A DNA stretch of 21,593 nucleotides from an uncultured Trueperaceae bacterium (lineage in GTDB: Bacteria > Deinococcota > Deinococci > Deinococcales > Trueperaceae), in NCBI GenBank assembly GCA_937907415.1, contig CALCHY010000314.1:1-21593 (forward strand), in the 5' to 3' direction. The translations under genes and the position numbers were made by a program. The notes beneath the pieces were generated by a model that was given only the letters and a program-made list of their open reading frames with translations, was not told where the DNA came from and made no database searches. Within the stretch, counting starts at the first letter, position 1, and each line of letters begins with the position of its first letter. Positions 1-6,744 of this stretch are shown here, piece by piece.

Positions 1-1
1 G

Positions 2-1075
2 GGCGAAGCGGCATTCGACGTGACCTTCCAAGCTAACGCCAGCGACCAAGACGCCAACCGGCTTACATACGCCTGGCACGTCAACGGCGAGCAAGTGGCC
101 GACGCCCTCAGCCCAACGCTGACCATCACCTTCTACGAGGCGGGCTCGTACGAGGTCACAGTCCTCGTATCGGACGGCCTGCACGAGGTGAGCGCCCGCG
201 TGACGGTCACGGCGACCAACGACTACCGCCCCAGCGAGGCGCCTGACGTAGCGATAATCGGCTTCGCGGGCCGATGCGGCATCTTCCCGAAATGCAGCGC
301 GCCAGCTCAGAACCGCGCTTACCTGTCCGAAGACCCAGGAACCTTGCAGGCGATCGAGCGCACGTTCCATCAGCTCGGCCACACCACCATGGCGTTCAGC
401 TTCCGCTCTCACCTGCACGACAGCGCCACCTATGGGCCCGGCTACAGGTCGGCCGATGCCCTGCTGGAGTTCGTGCGCGACGAGTGGATCCGCGACTTTC
501 GCAACCCAACGCGCGTGGTGCTGGTGGCGCACTCACACGGCAACCAGTTCATGAGCCTGCTGGCTTGGGACCATCCCGAAATAGAGTTCGCCTACGGTCT
601 CTACCTAGACGCCGTCTGCGCCCTGTGGGACGGCGACCACATCCGCACCGGCCAGTTCAGCGACGCCTACGGCCACCAAGAGAACTTCCCCAGGCCCCTG
701 AACATCCTTGGAGCCGCCTGCGACTCGCTGTACGTGCCGGGCGTAGGCCAGGAGGACATAAGCGACGTGGTGCCGTGGAACGTCTGGTGGTCGATCGAAG
801 TCGCCAGTAACGGCATAGGCCTTCCAAGCGCCGTGGCAGACGACGACCCTAACCACCGGCCGAACGGCACCAGCGGCAACGCCGTTGGTCTCACAGGCAT
901 CTTCCAGACCGATGAGGGACACCTCGACATCCACCGCCATGACAGTAAGGCGCTCAACTGGGTGCTCGACACGATCGCCCGCAACGGCCTGCCGACACTC
1001 GGATTAACGCCGCAGGCAGTTACTCGCGACCTCCTCACGCCACCCGCGCCCCAAGGCTTCCGCCTCAACCATTAG
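2..1075 (+). CDS. PKD-domain alpha/beta hydrolase, 5' end cut by window edge
   Basis: The reading frame is open from base 2, and the first in-frame GTG (base 20) falls inside a PKD-type beta-sandwich domain, so this is the 3' part of a longer gene, not a complete 351-residue protein. The first ~65 residues read as a PKD/immunoglobulin-like fold (WHVNGE, then AGSYEVTVLVSDG). After a short linker comes an alpha/beta hydrolase-like domain with the nucleophile elbow AHSHGN, a candidate acid residue in LYLDAV, and a candidate catalytic His in EGHLDIHRH. PKD domains are typical of exported enzymes, so an extracellular lipase- or esterase-like role is inferred; substrate unknown. A hairpin follows at 1117-1131 and another at 1166-1194. 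Family-level confidence is good, specific activity is not established. Confidence 0.75.
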   Translation, partial: GEAAFDVTFQANASDQDANRLTYAWHVNGEQVADALSPTLTITFYEAGSYEVTVLVSDGLHEVSARVTVTATNDYRPSEAPDVAIIGFAGRCGIFPKCSAPAQNRAYLSEDPGTLQAIERTFHQLGHTTMAFSFRSHLHDSATYGPGYRSADALLEFVRDEWIRDFRNPTRVVLVAHSHGNQFMSLLAWDHPEIEFAYGLYLDAVCALWDGDHIRTGQFSDAYGHQENFPRPLNILGAACDSLYVPGVGQEDISDVVPWNVWWSIEVASNGIGLPSAVADDDPNHRPNGTSGNAVGLTGIFQTDEGHLDIHRHDSKALNWVLDTIARNGLPTLGLTPQAVTRDLLTPPAPQGFRLNH

Positions 1076-1116
1076 CTGCGCTAACATGGCCTTGGAGTCC
1101 CGGGGCTATTCCTCTC

Positions 1117-1131
1117 CCGACCAACGGTCGG
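1117..1131. terminator. Small hairpin after the hydrolase gene
   Basis: CCGACC and GGTCGG pair perfectly around an AAC loop, 42 bases after the hydrolase stop codon. There is no T-tract, so it may be only an accessory structure to the stronger hairpin at 1166-1194. Confidence 0.3.
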
Positions 1132-1165
1132 TGATGAACCTCGGGTATGAACCTCGCAAGAGGCA

Positions 1166-1194
1166 GTGGCCCGCAGACCTCGGTCGCGGGCCAC
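1166..1194 (+). terminator. Hairpin, probable terminator of the hydrolase gene
   Basis: GTGGCCCGC (1166-1174) and GCGGGCCAC (1186-1194) form a perfect 9-bp stem with an 11-base loop, followed by GACTTTATT. Position after a plus-strand gene and before the next one fits transcription termination. Confidence 0.55.
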
Positions 1195-1290
1195 GACTTT
1201 ATTCAGCAACCCAAACCTAAGAAGAGCACGCCACCTCAGCACCGCACCCGGAAAATCGGGTCACGGTGAACAGGGACGGGCGAACGCGCC

Positions 1291-1296
1291 TAATAT
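1291..1296 (+). promoter_or_regulatory. Possible -10 element TAATAT
   Basis: TAATAT stands out in GC-rich sequence 24 bases upstream of an in-frame GTG (1320) that has its own GAGGAGG Shine-Dalgarno. A weak -35-like GTGAAC lies about 19 bases upstream. This would drive the small gene that follows. Confidence 0.35.
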
Positions 1297-1364
1297 CCTC
1301 CGTGCGCGAGGAGGAATCCGTGACATGCTCGAACCTGATCGGAAGCCAGGCAGGAGGCGGAGCG

Positions 1365-1760
1365 ATGAACGGCACGACCCCTGACAATCCGTGCGAGGAC
1401 GTCAACACACAAGCGGAGCACTTCTACCGCGTCGTCCGCCGCGGCTCAGGCGCCCAGCAGGTCACTCGTGAGATCGCTAGCCTAGACGAACTGCGTCACG
1501 AAGCGCGCGTCCTCCTCGAAGGCCTCGACCCCGCCACCTTCCATCGACAGCCCAACGCCGTCACCATCACCGGTACGCGCGACGGCGAAGAAGTGACACT
1601 CACCGTCCAGTACTTTGTCGCGCAACCCACCGACGTCTGGGCGCCCGCCTCAGGCGGGCCCGCCACCGACTGGAGCGCCTGGCACGACACTGTCGCTCAG
1701 GAAGCCCGCCAGCTCGGCTGGTACGTGCGCGGCTTCCACCAGGAGACCGACGACGCCTAG
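1365..1760 (+). CDS. Conserved-looking small protein of unknown function
   Basis: A 131-residue soluble protein without signal peptide or membrane segment. The ATG at 1365 was chosen because AGGAGG lies at 1352-1357 with ideal spacing. A GTG at 1320, also preceded by GAGGAGG (1308-1314), would add 15 residues and cannot be excluded. The middle of the protein alternates charged and hydrophobic residues (VTITGTRDGEEVTLTVQYF), suggesting a beta-hairpin fold; the C-terminus contains ATDWSAWHDTVAQEARQLGW, likely helical. No family recognised. Its stop codon overlaps, tail to tail, the stop of the minus-strand HTH gene at 1757. Confidence 0.6.
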   Translation: MNGTTPDNPCEDVNTQAEHFYRVVRRGSGAQQVTREIASLDELRHEARVLLEGLDPATFHRQPNAVTITGTRDGEEVTLTVQYFVAQPTDVWAPASGGPATDWSAWHDTVAQEARQLGWYVRGFHQETDDA

Positions 1761-2029
1761 CCGGCGCTTTCTACAACCGTTAAGAGCCCCGTCAACCGCT
1801 CGACGCTGAAGCCCTTGAGCCTGCCGGCCAGGAGCCGGGAAACCTCCGCCTCGCTCAAGGAGAGCGCCTCAGGAACCTGCTCGGTAGTCCAGCCGCGCGC
1901 CTCGATCGCGTCCAGGATGCGGCTCGCCAAGCGCGCCTTGGCCAAGCGCTCCTCGGGATCGGGTAGGCCCAGGTCAACGAAGACGTTGCCGCTACCCTCG
2001 GTGACATCTGTGTCGTCCTCTCGCTTCAC
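1757..2029 (-). CDS. Xre-family HTH protein, HTH_37-like antitoxin
   Basis: A 90-residue protein. The stretch GSGNVFVDLGLPDPEERL followed by KARLASRI matches the N-terminal signature of HTH_37/HigA-like regulators. The helix-turn-helix lies at about residues 45-75 (TTEQVPEALSLSEAEVSRLL), followed by GFSVERL, also typical. In this family the partner is normally a HigB/Gp49-like RNase placed directly upstream; here the upstream overlapping gene (ATGA-type junction at 2026-2029) encodes a Phd/YefM antitoxin, so no cognate toxin is apparent. It probably binds operator DNA and may autoregulate the cluster. Family call confident; role as an active antitoxin is inferred. Confidence 0.8.
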   Translation of the reverse strand: MKREDDTDVTEGSGNVFVDLGLPDPEERLAKARLASRILDAIEARGWTTEQVPEALSLSEAEVSRLLAGRLKGFSVERLTGLLTVVESAG

Positions 2030-2232
2030 GCCGCGCCTCCCGACCCCTCGTCGTCACCGGCACGCACAACCTGCGCGGTGCCTGTGCGCACCGCGGGCTC
2101 CAGCCACGCGACCGGCTCGCCGTAGCGCGTGATGATGAGCGTCTCGCCTGCCTCGACCGCGTCCAACATCTTCGAGAACTGCGCCTTCATCTCGCTCACG
2201 CTCACCGACCGCAAGTTCTTCGAATCACCCAC
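2026..2232 (-). CDS. Phd/YefM-family antitoxin
   Basis: Starting from GTG at 2232, a 68-residue protein. VSVSEMKAQFSKMLDAVEAG followed by ETLIITRYGEPVAWLEP is the classic Phd/YefM fold: an N-terminal DNA-binding dimer region, then a strand-turn-strand with RxGxPVA. The start was set at 2232 because GGGAGGG precedes it and because a hairpin (2278-2307) separates it from the previous gene; an upstream in-frame GTG at 2316 would place that hairpin inside the coding region. Phd proteins usually pair with Doc, RelE or VapC-like toxins encoded just downstream; here the downstream gene is another antitoxin-like HTH protein. Confidence 0.82.
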   Translation of the reverse strand: MGDSKNLRSVSVSEMKAQFSKMLDAVEAGETLIITRYGEPVAWLEPAVRTGTAQVVRAGDDEGSGGAA

Positions 2233-2277
2233 CTCGGTCCCTCCCCTACCGGCGCCAGGCCTCACCGGAACTAAGGC

Positions 2278-2307
2278 GCGGCCCGCCGTGGGGGAACGAC
2301 GGGCCGC
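2278..2307 (-). terminator. Hairpin between unknown gene and phd-like gene
   Basis: GCGGCCCG (2278-2285) and CGGGCCGC (2300-2307) form a perfect 8-bp stem around a 14-base loop, immediately after the minus-strand stop at 2313. It separates the upstream two genes from the phd-like and HTH genes. Confidence 0.5.
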
Positions 2308-2312
2308 TCGCA

Positions 2313-2522
2313 TCACAGTAACAACGAATCCAGCTGCCTCACAGCCATACTTCCTTCACCGAACTCCGCCGCCACCAGGCGCCTGAACTCCGCCAGCGGC
2401 ACGACGCACCCCTCCGGCGCCGGCAGCGGCATGTGCCCCAGCAGATCCGCGAGGGCCTCGAGTTCGTCCGGTAACAACCAGCTCACAACCGTGTGGGCGA
2501 TGATCAGATCCTCGAGAGACAT
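2313..2522 (-). CDS. Small hypothetical protein in antitoxin cluster
   Basis: A 69-residue acidic, leucine-rich protein beginning MSLEDLIIAHTVVSWLLPDE at the ATG at 2522. A longer reading frame extends to 2609, but its extra 29 residues are rich in Arg, Pro and Cys and look non-coding. No convincing Shine-Dalgarno precedes 2522, so the start is uncertain. It lies between the Xre/MbcA/ParS-like gene and the Phd gene in the same orientation and is probably co-transcribed with the former. No family recognised; it lacks obvious catalytic motifs of known toxins. Confidence 0.5.
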   Translation of the reverse strand: MSLEDLIIAHTVVSWLLPDELEALADLLGHMPLPAPEGCVVPLAEFRRLVAAEFGEGSMAVRQLDSLLL

Positions 2523-2595
2523 GCCGCACGCTAATCCGGCACATGCGGCGTCTGGTCGACAACTTGGCTCGCGCCTAGAGAGTCTAGGCAGCGAC

Positions 2596-2784
2596 TCAAG
2601 CGGGCGCACCCGACAGGATGTGCTCGACTAGTTCCAGCACGATCTCGCCCTCGCCAGCGTCGATGAGTGACTGCGGCGTGTCGCCGTCCAGCGCCGGATG
2701 CGGCGTTGCAAGCCACAAGTCCACGCTCGCCTCGTCGCCGCCTGACAGCTGCCTCAGGCCTTCGCGAATCTCCTCGACCACCAC
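2596..2784 (-). CDS. Small Xre/MbcA/ParS-like antitoxin domain protein
   Basis: A 62-residue protein starting at a GTG at 2784 behind AGAGGGAAGGA. The segment LWLATPHPALDGDTPQSLID followed by AGEGEIVLELVEHILSG resembles the toxin-binding domain of Xre/MbcA/ParS antitoxins (WL..P...L.G..P...L....G...V...L). In full-length members this domain follows an HTH and neutralises a RES-domain toxin; here only the C-terminal type domain is present and no RES gene is nearby. It may therefore be a trimmed or stand-alone antitoxin. Confidence 0.6.
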   Translation of the reverse strand: MVVEEIREGLRQLSGGDEASVDLWLATPHPALDGDTPQSLIDAGEGEIVLELVEHILSGAPA

Positions 2785-2988
2785 AACATCCTTCCCTCTG
2801 GCAGGAGCATCTGCCTATACTGCAATTCTAGACCCCGGATCCTTCCTCTCCGGCCATCACGGTCGCGAAGAAGCCCGGGGCTTTCCTATCTTGCAACACC
2901 CTCTCCATGTGGCCGGCTAGCCGTATGGGCATGCTCTGCGCAGATCCGGTCGCCGCAATAGCTACTAAGAGGACCCCGGGAAGTTGTC

Positions 2989-3010
2989 GAGAGCGCAATA
3001 ACCTCCCCCC
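2989..3010 (-). repeat. Inverted distant iteron A
   Basis: Read on the minus strand this begins GGGGGGAGGTTATTGCGCT, matching the iteron pattern of the main array (closest to the unit at 3383) but in the opposite orientation and about 260 bases away. Confidence 0.75.
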
Positions 3011-3093
3011 TTTCGGAATCAGCTCACTTCTCAACACGTCGCTGCCACTCACTGACTGATTGGCAGCTAGTGATTTTCCGCTTTAAGATTTCA

Positions 3094-3115
3094 GGTAACG
3101 CATATTCCTCCCCCC
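3094..3115 (-). repeat. Inverted distant iteron B
   Basis: Read on the minus strand this begins GGGGGGAGGAATATGCG, nearly identical to the first unit of the main array (GGGGGGAGGATTATGCG) and in opposite orientation. Confidence 0.78.
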
Positions 3116-3273
3116 TTTCTAGAGCCTCGACCCTCCTACCGGGTCCTACTTGAAACGAACCTCACCACCCTTCTGATGTTGGTCTTCCGCCCCCTCACCT
3201 GTTGCATCTTTCTTACGTAGTTCTAAGTTGCCACGATCAATACAACGTTTAGGACGCAAGAAACTCGATTTTA

Positions 3274-3426
3274 GGGGGGAGGATTATGCGCCAGAGGGGG
3301 AGCAATTATGCGCTAAAGGGGGGAGGCTTCTGCGTGCTCGGGGGGAGCGTTTTGCGTTTAGGGGGGAGCATTCTGCGCTTAAGGGGGGAGATTATTGCGC
3401 CAGAAGGGGGAACGATTCTGCGGTTA
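3274..3426 (+). repeat. Seven tandem iterons of 21-23 bp
   Basis: Units start at 3274, 3296, 3318, 3340, 3361, 3383 and 3406. Each opens with five or six G followed by AG (AA in the last), then a variable two bases, a T-rich step, TGCG, and a short variable tail often ending in TAA or AGA. The ~22-bp period places each unit two helical turns apart, as in Rep_3 (RepE/RepA/pi-type) origins where monomeric Rep binds the same helix face. The array ends 70 bases before the rep ATG. Confidence 0.9.
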
Positions 3427-3442
3427 GGTTCCGCCACCACAA

Positions 3443-3456
3443 AGGGGGAACCCCCT
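3443..3456. promoter_or_regulatory. Palindrome upstream of rep, candidate Rep operator
   Basis: AGGGGG and CCCCCT are separated by AA, giving an inverted pair of the G-rich half of the iteron 40 bases before the rep ATG. In Rep_3 plasmids Rep dimers often repress their own promoter by binding inverted iteron halves; this is the natural candidate here. Confidence 0.5.
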
Positions 3457-3481
3457 AATGAATCGATTCCACACTTCGGGG

Positions 3482-3487
3482 TAGAAT
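3482..3487 (+). promoter_or_regulatory. -10 element TAGAAT for a probably leaderless rep transcript
   Basis: TAGAAT lies nine bases before the ATG at 3497, and no Shine-Dalgarno is visible. Leaderless transcripts with a -10 box immediately before the start codon are common in Deinococcus, so transcription probably begins at or next to the ATG. Confidence 0.45.
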
Positions 3488-3496
3488 CCCTTGACC

Positions 3497-4861
3497 ATGA
3501 GCGAGACGTCCTCAGCGCGTTCCACTACGCAGGTTCAGACGGGTGACCTTCAAGCATTCCGGCGTAATAACGAATTGTACCGCCAGGCTAACGCGATTGG
3601 ACGGTCTGCCCAAGGATTGGATTTGTTCGAGAAACGCCTAATCGTGCTGGCGCTTGCGTGCATCGACCACACTTCGGAGAAACCCAGCCTTGAGGCCATA
3701 ATTCCGCTGCGCGCTTTCGAAGAACACGGAATTGAGAACCCCTATCACCGTGCTAGGCGAGCTGGTGAAACACTGCCTACGAGAACCGTGATTATTCCTC
3801 GGGATGATGGGGGCTTCGACATCTACCCTTGGCTGCGGCACCTCCGCTATGTTCCGGTCGAAGACAGTGATTACGGCTACTCTTATATTCGAATTGTGTT
3901 CAACGAGGAACTACGGCCTTGGATAACTAACCTGCGATCGCATTACGCCGTCCTCCCCATTCACGACGTCCTTCAGATGCCGTCTATGTTCGCGGCGCGC
4001 CTCTACGAGGTCCTCTGGCACGTGTCGATGGCAGGGCGGCGCCCTACCATCGAAGTGGAACTCTTGGAACTGAAGTTCGCCCTCGGTCTGGTAGAGCGCG
4101 ACAAGAGAGGCGCGTGGGTGCGGGAGCGGTACCAGGACTGGCGAGACTTTCGAAAACAACTACAGGTTGCCCTCAAGGCGTTCAAGGCGCATGGAAGCCT
4201 TGTTGCGACGTTCAAAGGAGTGCGGGTCGGCCGCAAAATCGGCAAAGTGAGCTTCCACGTGGAAGTGGCCAAACCAATCCCCCACCTAGGCATCCAACCC
4301 CCACTCTTCGAAGGCGACGCGCGCCCAGAACAGCAGCGCATTGCCGAGCGCCTCCAGAGTATTGGATTCACTGGAAATGCCGTCAAGCTGATAGAGGAGC
4401 ATTCCCACCCCGTTGTGGAGGCGGCGCTAGTGATCACCGAGCGCAAGCAGAAGGAAGGGGTCCTCAAGCGCCCAGGTGGGTTCCTGCGCGCGATTCTAAA
4501 GGATGGAACCGCGCGCCAAGAGGCCCTAACGAGAGAAGTGAAAAAACAGCGTAAAGAGCGGGTCTCCCCTGGTTCTGACAACGATGACTGGTTGGAGGCT
4601 TGGGAAGCTCACCGGCGGGAGGTGGCCGATGAGATTCAAGCGGCAGAGGAACTTGATCGAGAACAGGTAGTAGCGCTGGTGAAGGAAACGCTGAGGAATC
4701 AGCCACCAGCAAGGCTGATCTTCCCCATGCTGGAGCAGAATGAGTGGAGAGGTCCGGCTTTCGAAACCTACCGGACCAGAGTGCTAATAGAGCGTTACCC
4801 CGAACGCGTACCCTCTAGTGCGCTTGACCTTGAAACATTTCAAGCATCCCGCGCGAGCTAG
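3497..4861 (+). CDS. Rep_3-family plasmid replication initiator
   Basis: A 454-residue protein. Residues ~10-130 and ~130-245 form the two winged-helix domains of the Rep_3 superfamily: NELYRQANAIGRSAQGLDLF then EKRLIVLALACID in the first, and LPIHDVLQMPSMFAARLYEV, LKFALGLVERDKRG, WRDFRKQLQVALKAF and VSFHVEV in the second. It binds the iterons upstream, opens the origin and recruits the replisome; dimers normally repress rep. The ATG at 3497 is preferred over an in-frame TTG at 3491. The C-terminal ~200 residues, highly charged and helical, go beyond the usual ~250-300 residues and hold no recognised domain; they may contact host helicase or the primase-like protein encoded downstream. Confidence 0.9.
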   Translation: MSETSSARSTTQVQTGDLQAFRRNNELYRQANAIGRSAQGLDLFEKRLIVLALACIDHTSEKPSLEAIIPLRAFEEHGIENPYHRARRAGETLPTRTVIIPRDDGGFDIYPWLRHLRYVPVEDSDYGYSYIRIVFNEELRPWITNLRSHYAVLPIHDVLQMPSMFAARLYEVLWHVSMAGRRPTIEVELLELKFALGLVERDKRGAWVRERYQDWRDFRKQLQVALKAFKAHGSLVATFKGVRVGRKIGKVSFHVEVAKPIPHLGIQPPLFEGDARPEQQRIAERLQSIGFTGNAVKLIEEHSHPVVEAALVITERKQKEGVLKRPGGFLRAILKDGTARQEALTREVKKQRKERVSPGSDNDDWLEAWEAHRREVADEIQAAEELDREQVVALVKETLRNQPPARLIFPMLEQNEWRGPAFETYRTRVLIERYPERVPSSALDLETFQASRAS

Positions 4862-5463
4862 GTGAAGGTTCTCTAGTGGGGCTCCCCATACGCCGTGAAG
4901 CCCATCCACAGTACTCAGTGTCAGCGCAGGTGGACAGCCGGCGGGTGAAAGATTCCTGCCAGCCATTCGAAAACCTGTGCTCAGGGCTATGCGATGGGAA
5001 GGATGCTTTAGATGAGCTTGGCGGCAAGGTAAGGAAACTTTCAGGCAACTTCTACAATTGCGATAACCTTAGATATAGATTTAGAGATTCCGGGAGCCTC
5101 GTGATTCGTGGGTGGCCGGAGCTAAATCCAGGAGGTGACTGACTCTGGACTGAGATTGCTAGTGACCACGCAGAACGTAGAAAGCTGATTCGTCCAATTG
5201 CGCGGAAACGCGCCCGGTGCTGTAACACCGAGCGCGCCCTTCGAAACCACCTCGCCAGCGGGTTTCGTTCCCCAGTCTGCCCAATGGACACCGTCAAATG
5301 CAAGCGCACGCGTTGCGCCTTGGGGAACCGCCTTGCACCTATCGTCGATCGTAGGAACAAACATCGAGCACATGAAAACCTTGGAGAGCGGGGTTTTCGA
5401 TAATCTCTCAGCGCAAAAGGTCCAGACAGGCATGTCTTGCAGCCTGGCTGGGAGTGGCTAATC
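4862..5463. other. Intergenic region between rep and recombinase operon
   Basis: About 600 bases without a convincing gene; short frames on both strands lack Shine-Dalgarno sequences and plausible composition. It holds a tiny hairpin just after rep (4877-4888, TGGGG/CCCCA), an AT-rich stretch at about 5055-5095 that could carry a promoter, and an inverted repeat at 5210-5235 (GCGC and CGGTG arms around CTGTAA). Since the downstream operon encodes a tyrosine recombinase, this is one place where its target site could lie, but no core site was identified. Confidence 0.5.
5210..5235. repeat. Inverted repeat upstream of recombinase operon
   Basis: Arms GCGC-CGGTG and CACCG-GCGC pair around the loop CTGTAA with one mismatch. 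It could be a terminator for rep transcription, a regulator-binding site for the HTH protein encoded 230 bases downstream, or a recombination site arm. Confidence 0.4.
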
Positions 5464-6744
5464 ATGTCACTTACCTACCAGGACCTAATCGAGCTTGGGC
5501 GAGCGCAATCCGAGGACAGGCAGCAGTACGTTAACCGCCGCAGTGGATTGGCCGGACGCTCGGGCTATTTGCCCCATTTGGGTTTAACCCAAGAGAGCCC
5601 AATTGGGCGAGAACTCTTCAACGAACCACAGATTGAGTCATGGCTAAAGCACAAGGCAGCTTCAACTGCCCGTGCGAGCCGCACCTACCTGCGTTGGTGG
5701 CAGACCACCTACGTGAAGCTACTCCAGGCTCAGGGCCTGCCGGGAGATCCCCGCGAGCGCACACAGAGGGCCATAAACGAAGGCGTGCAGCGTCTGGGTA
5801 TCTCCAAGCGCCAACTTGCCCTCAAGGCTGGCCTGTCCCCAAACACGGTGACCAACTGGGCTAACGGGAATAGGTACCCAACGTCCCGCATACAGGTAAC
5901 AAAGTTAGAACAAGCGCTCGAGCTTCCAGTCGGTACTCTATCCAACCACCTGCACCGGGAGATACGTGACGATGCGTTTTGCCCTCGGTCACGGTTGCCG
6001 GAAGAGATTCAACGTAGTAACGCACTGCTATCCAGAATGCGGTGGCGACTGCCTAGTGATTTTCCAGCATTACCGCCCCAAGAACAGGACTCCCTGATCG
6101 CTCGCCACGCCGCCGAGATTTTGGATGATGTGTACCGACATCGGCGGGCAGCTCAGGATCATCCCTACAGTTTGCCTCGAGAAGATTTTCCAGACCGACT
6201 CCAGCGAGAAGTGGGCGACTTCTTTGCCTACAAGACGCGACCCGTGTTGCCGAACCATCAGCAACGCCATGGCCGTGGCCGCTTGAGGCGTGAGGCATCG
6301 CGCCGACTCTGGGAAGAGAACTTGGGGATGTTCTTTGGTTGGTATGTTCTGCCGTCCGAAGAGCAATACCGCACGGAGCACGGCCGGAGCCCTCAGTCGC
6401 AGATGCTCATTGGAGCCGGAGGCGCGACAGAAGAACTGACACTTGGCTTGCTAGCCGTTCCTTCGCTCGTAGAGGATTACGTGACCTGGCGTATGACGGT
6501 CAGATCAAAAGCCCCCACGCATGCGTCGGTAGTGATGATCCAACAATTGAAATCGCTGGTTCACCCCGACACGGGCTATCTCACCCAACACTTAGAGCTC
6601 ATCCATCGCATCCCCGAGAGGTACCAACAGCCGTATTACTCGCGACACGAACGGTATCTGAAGGCTGCCGCCGAGGAGCAGAGCGCCTTGATGCAAGAAC
6701 TCGAGAAAGCAAGACAACGCGGTGAACTTAGGAGGGCGTCGTGA
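5464..6744 (+). CDS. Xre-HTH protein, candidate DNA-binding subunit of split recombinase
   Basis: A 426-residue protein from the ATG at 5464 (GGGAG nine bases upstream; an in-frame TTG at 5437 is less likely). Residues ~104-163 form an Xre-type helix-turn-helix (LGISKRQLALKAGLSPNTVT, then NWANGNRYPTSRI). The regions on both sides are helical; residues ~45-95 (WLKHKAASTARASRTYLRWW) and ~310-370 (SLVEDYVTWRMTVRSKAPTH) resemble the helical core-binding domains that precede the catalytic domain of tyrosine recombinases. The C-terminus is a charged coiled coil. Its stop overlaps the GTG of the next gene, which encodes a recombinase catalytic domain lacking a full core-binding domain, so the two probably form one complex. 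The HTH call is firm; the recombinase-subunit role is inference. Confidence 0.75.
   Translation: MSLTYQDLIELGRAQSEDRQQYVNRRSGLAGRSGYLPHLGLTQESPIGRELFNEPQIESWLKHKAASTARASRTYLRWWQTTYVKLLQAQGLPGDPRERTQRAINEGVQRLGISKRQLALKAGLSPNTVTNWANGNRYPTSRIQVTKLEQALELPVGTLSNHLHREIRDDAFCPRSRLPEEIQRSNALLSRMRWRLPSDFPALPPQEQDSLIARHAAEILDDVYRHRRAAQDHPYSLPREDFPDRLQREVGDFFAYKTRPVLPNHQQRHGRGRLRREASRRLWEENLGMFFGWYVLPSEEQYRTEHGRSPQSQMLIGAGGATEELTLGLLAVPSLVEDYVTWRMTVRSKAPTHASVVMIQQLKSLVHPDTGYLTQHLELIHRIPERYQQPYYSRHERYLKAAAEEQSALMQELEKARQRGELRRAS

Larger units (their letters stand above)
2785..3490. other. Replication origin region (no protein gene)
   Basis: About 700 bases without a convincing gene. The sequence is more AT-rich than its surroundings between about 3040 and 3270 and contains the iteron array (3274-3426), two inverted distant iterons (2989-3010 and 3094-3115), a small hairpin (3129-3145, GACCC/GGGTC) and a G/C palindrome (3443-3456) just before rep. 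I found no exact DnaA box. Short frames crossing the iterons are repetitive artefacts. The arrangement fits an iteron-type plasmid origin controlled by the adjacent Rep protein. Confidence 0.75.

Noticed and set aside
1166..1384. Plus-strand 72-codon frame after the hydrolase gene
   Set aside because: It starts inside a hairpin, is Arg-rich and overlaps the better-supported small gene beginning at 1365.
2828..3052. Minus-strand 74-codon frame in the origin region
   Set aside because: No Shine-Dalgarno, overlaps an inverted iteron and has no protein-like character.
3274..3426. Possible CRISPR-like array
   Set aside because: Units are contiguous with no unique spacers of 30 bases or so, and they lie immediately before a Rep_3 gene; iterons explain them.
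3228..3546. Two short plus-strand reading frames crossing the iterons
   Set aside because: They translate a tandem DNA repeat, lack Shine-Dalgarno sequences and have repetitive composition; the DNA is better explained as iterons.
4908..4916. DnaA-box-like CCATCCACA
   Set aside because: Two mismatches from the consensus and on the far side of rep from the iterons; not convincing.
4876..5142. Plus-strand 88-codon frame between rep and the recombinase operon
   Set aside because: No ribosome binding site, unbalanced codon use and overlapping equally long frames on the other strand.
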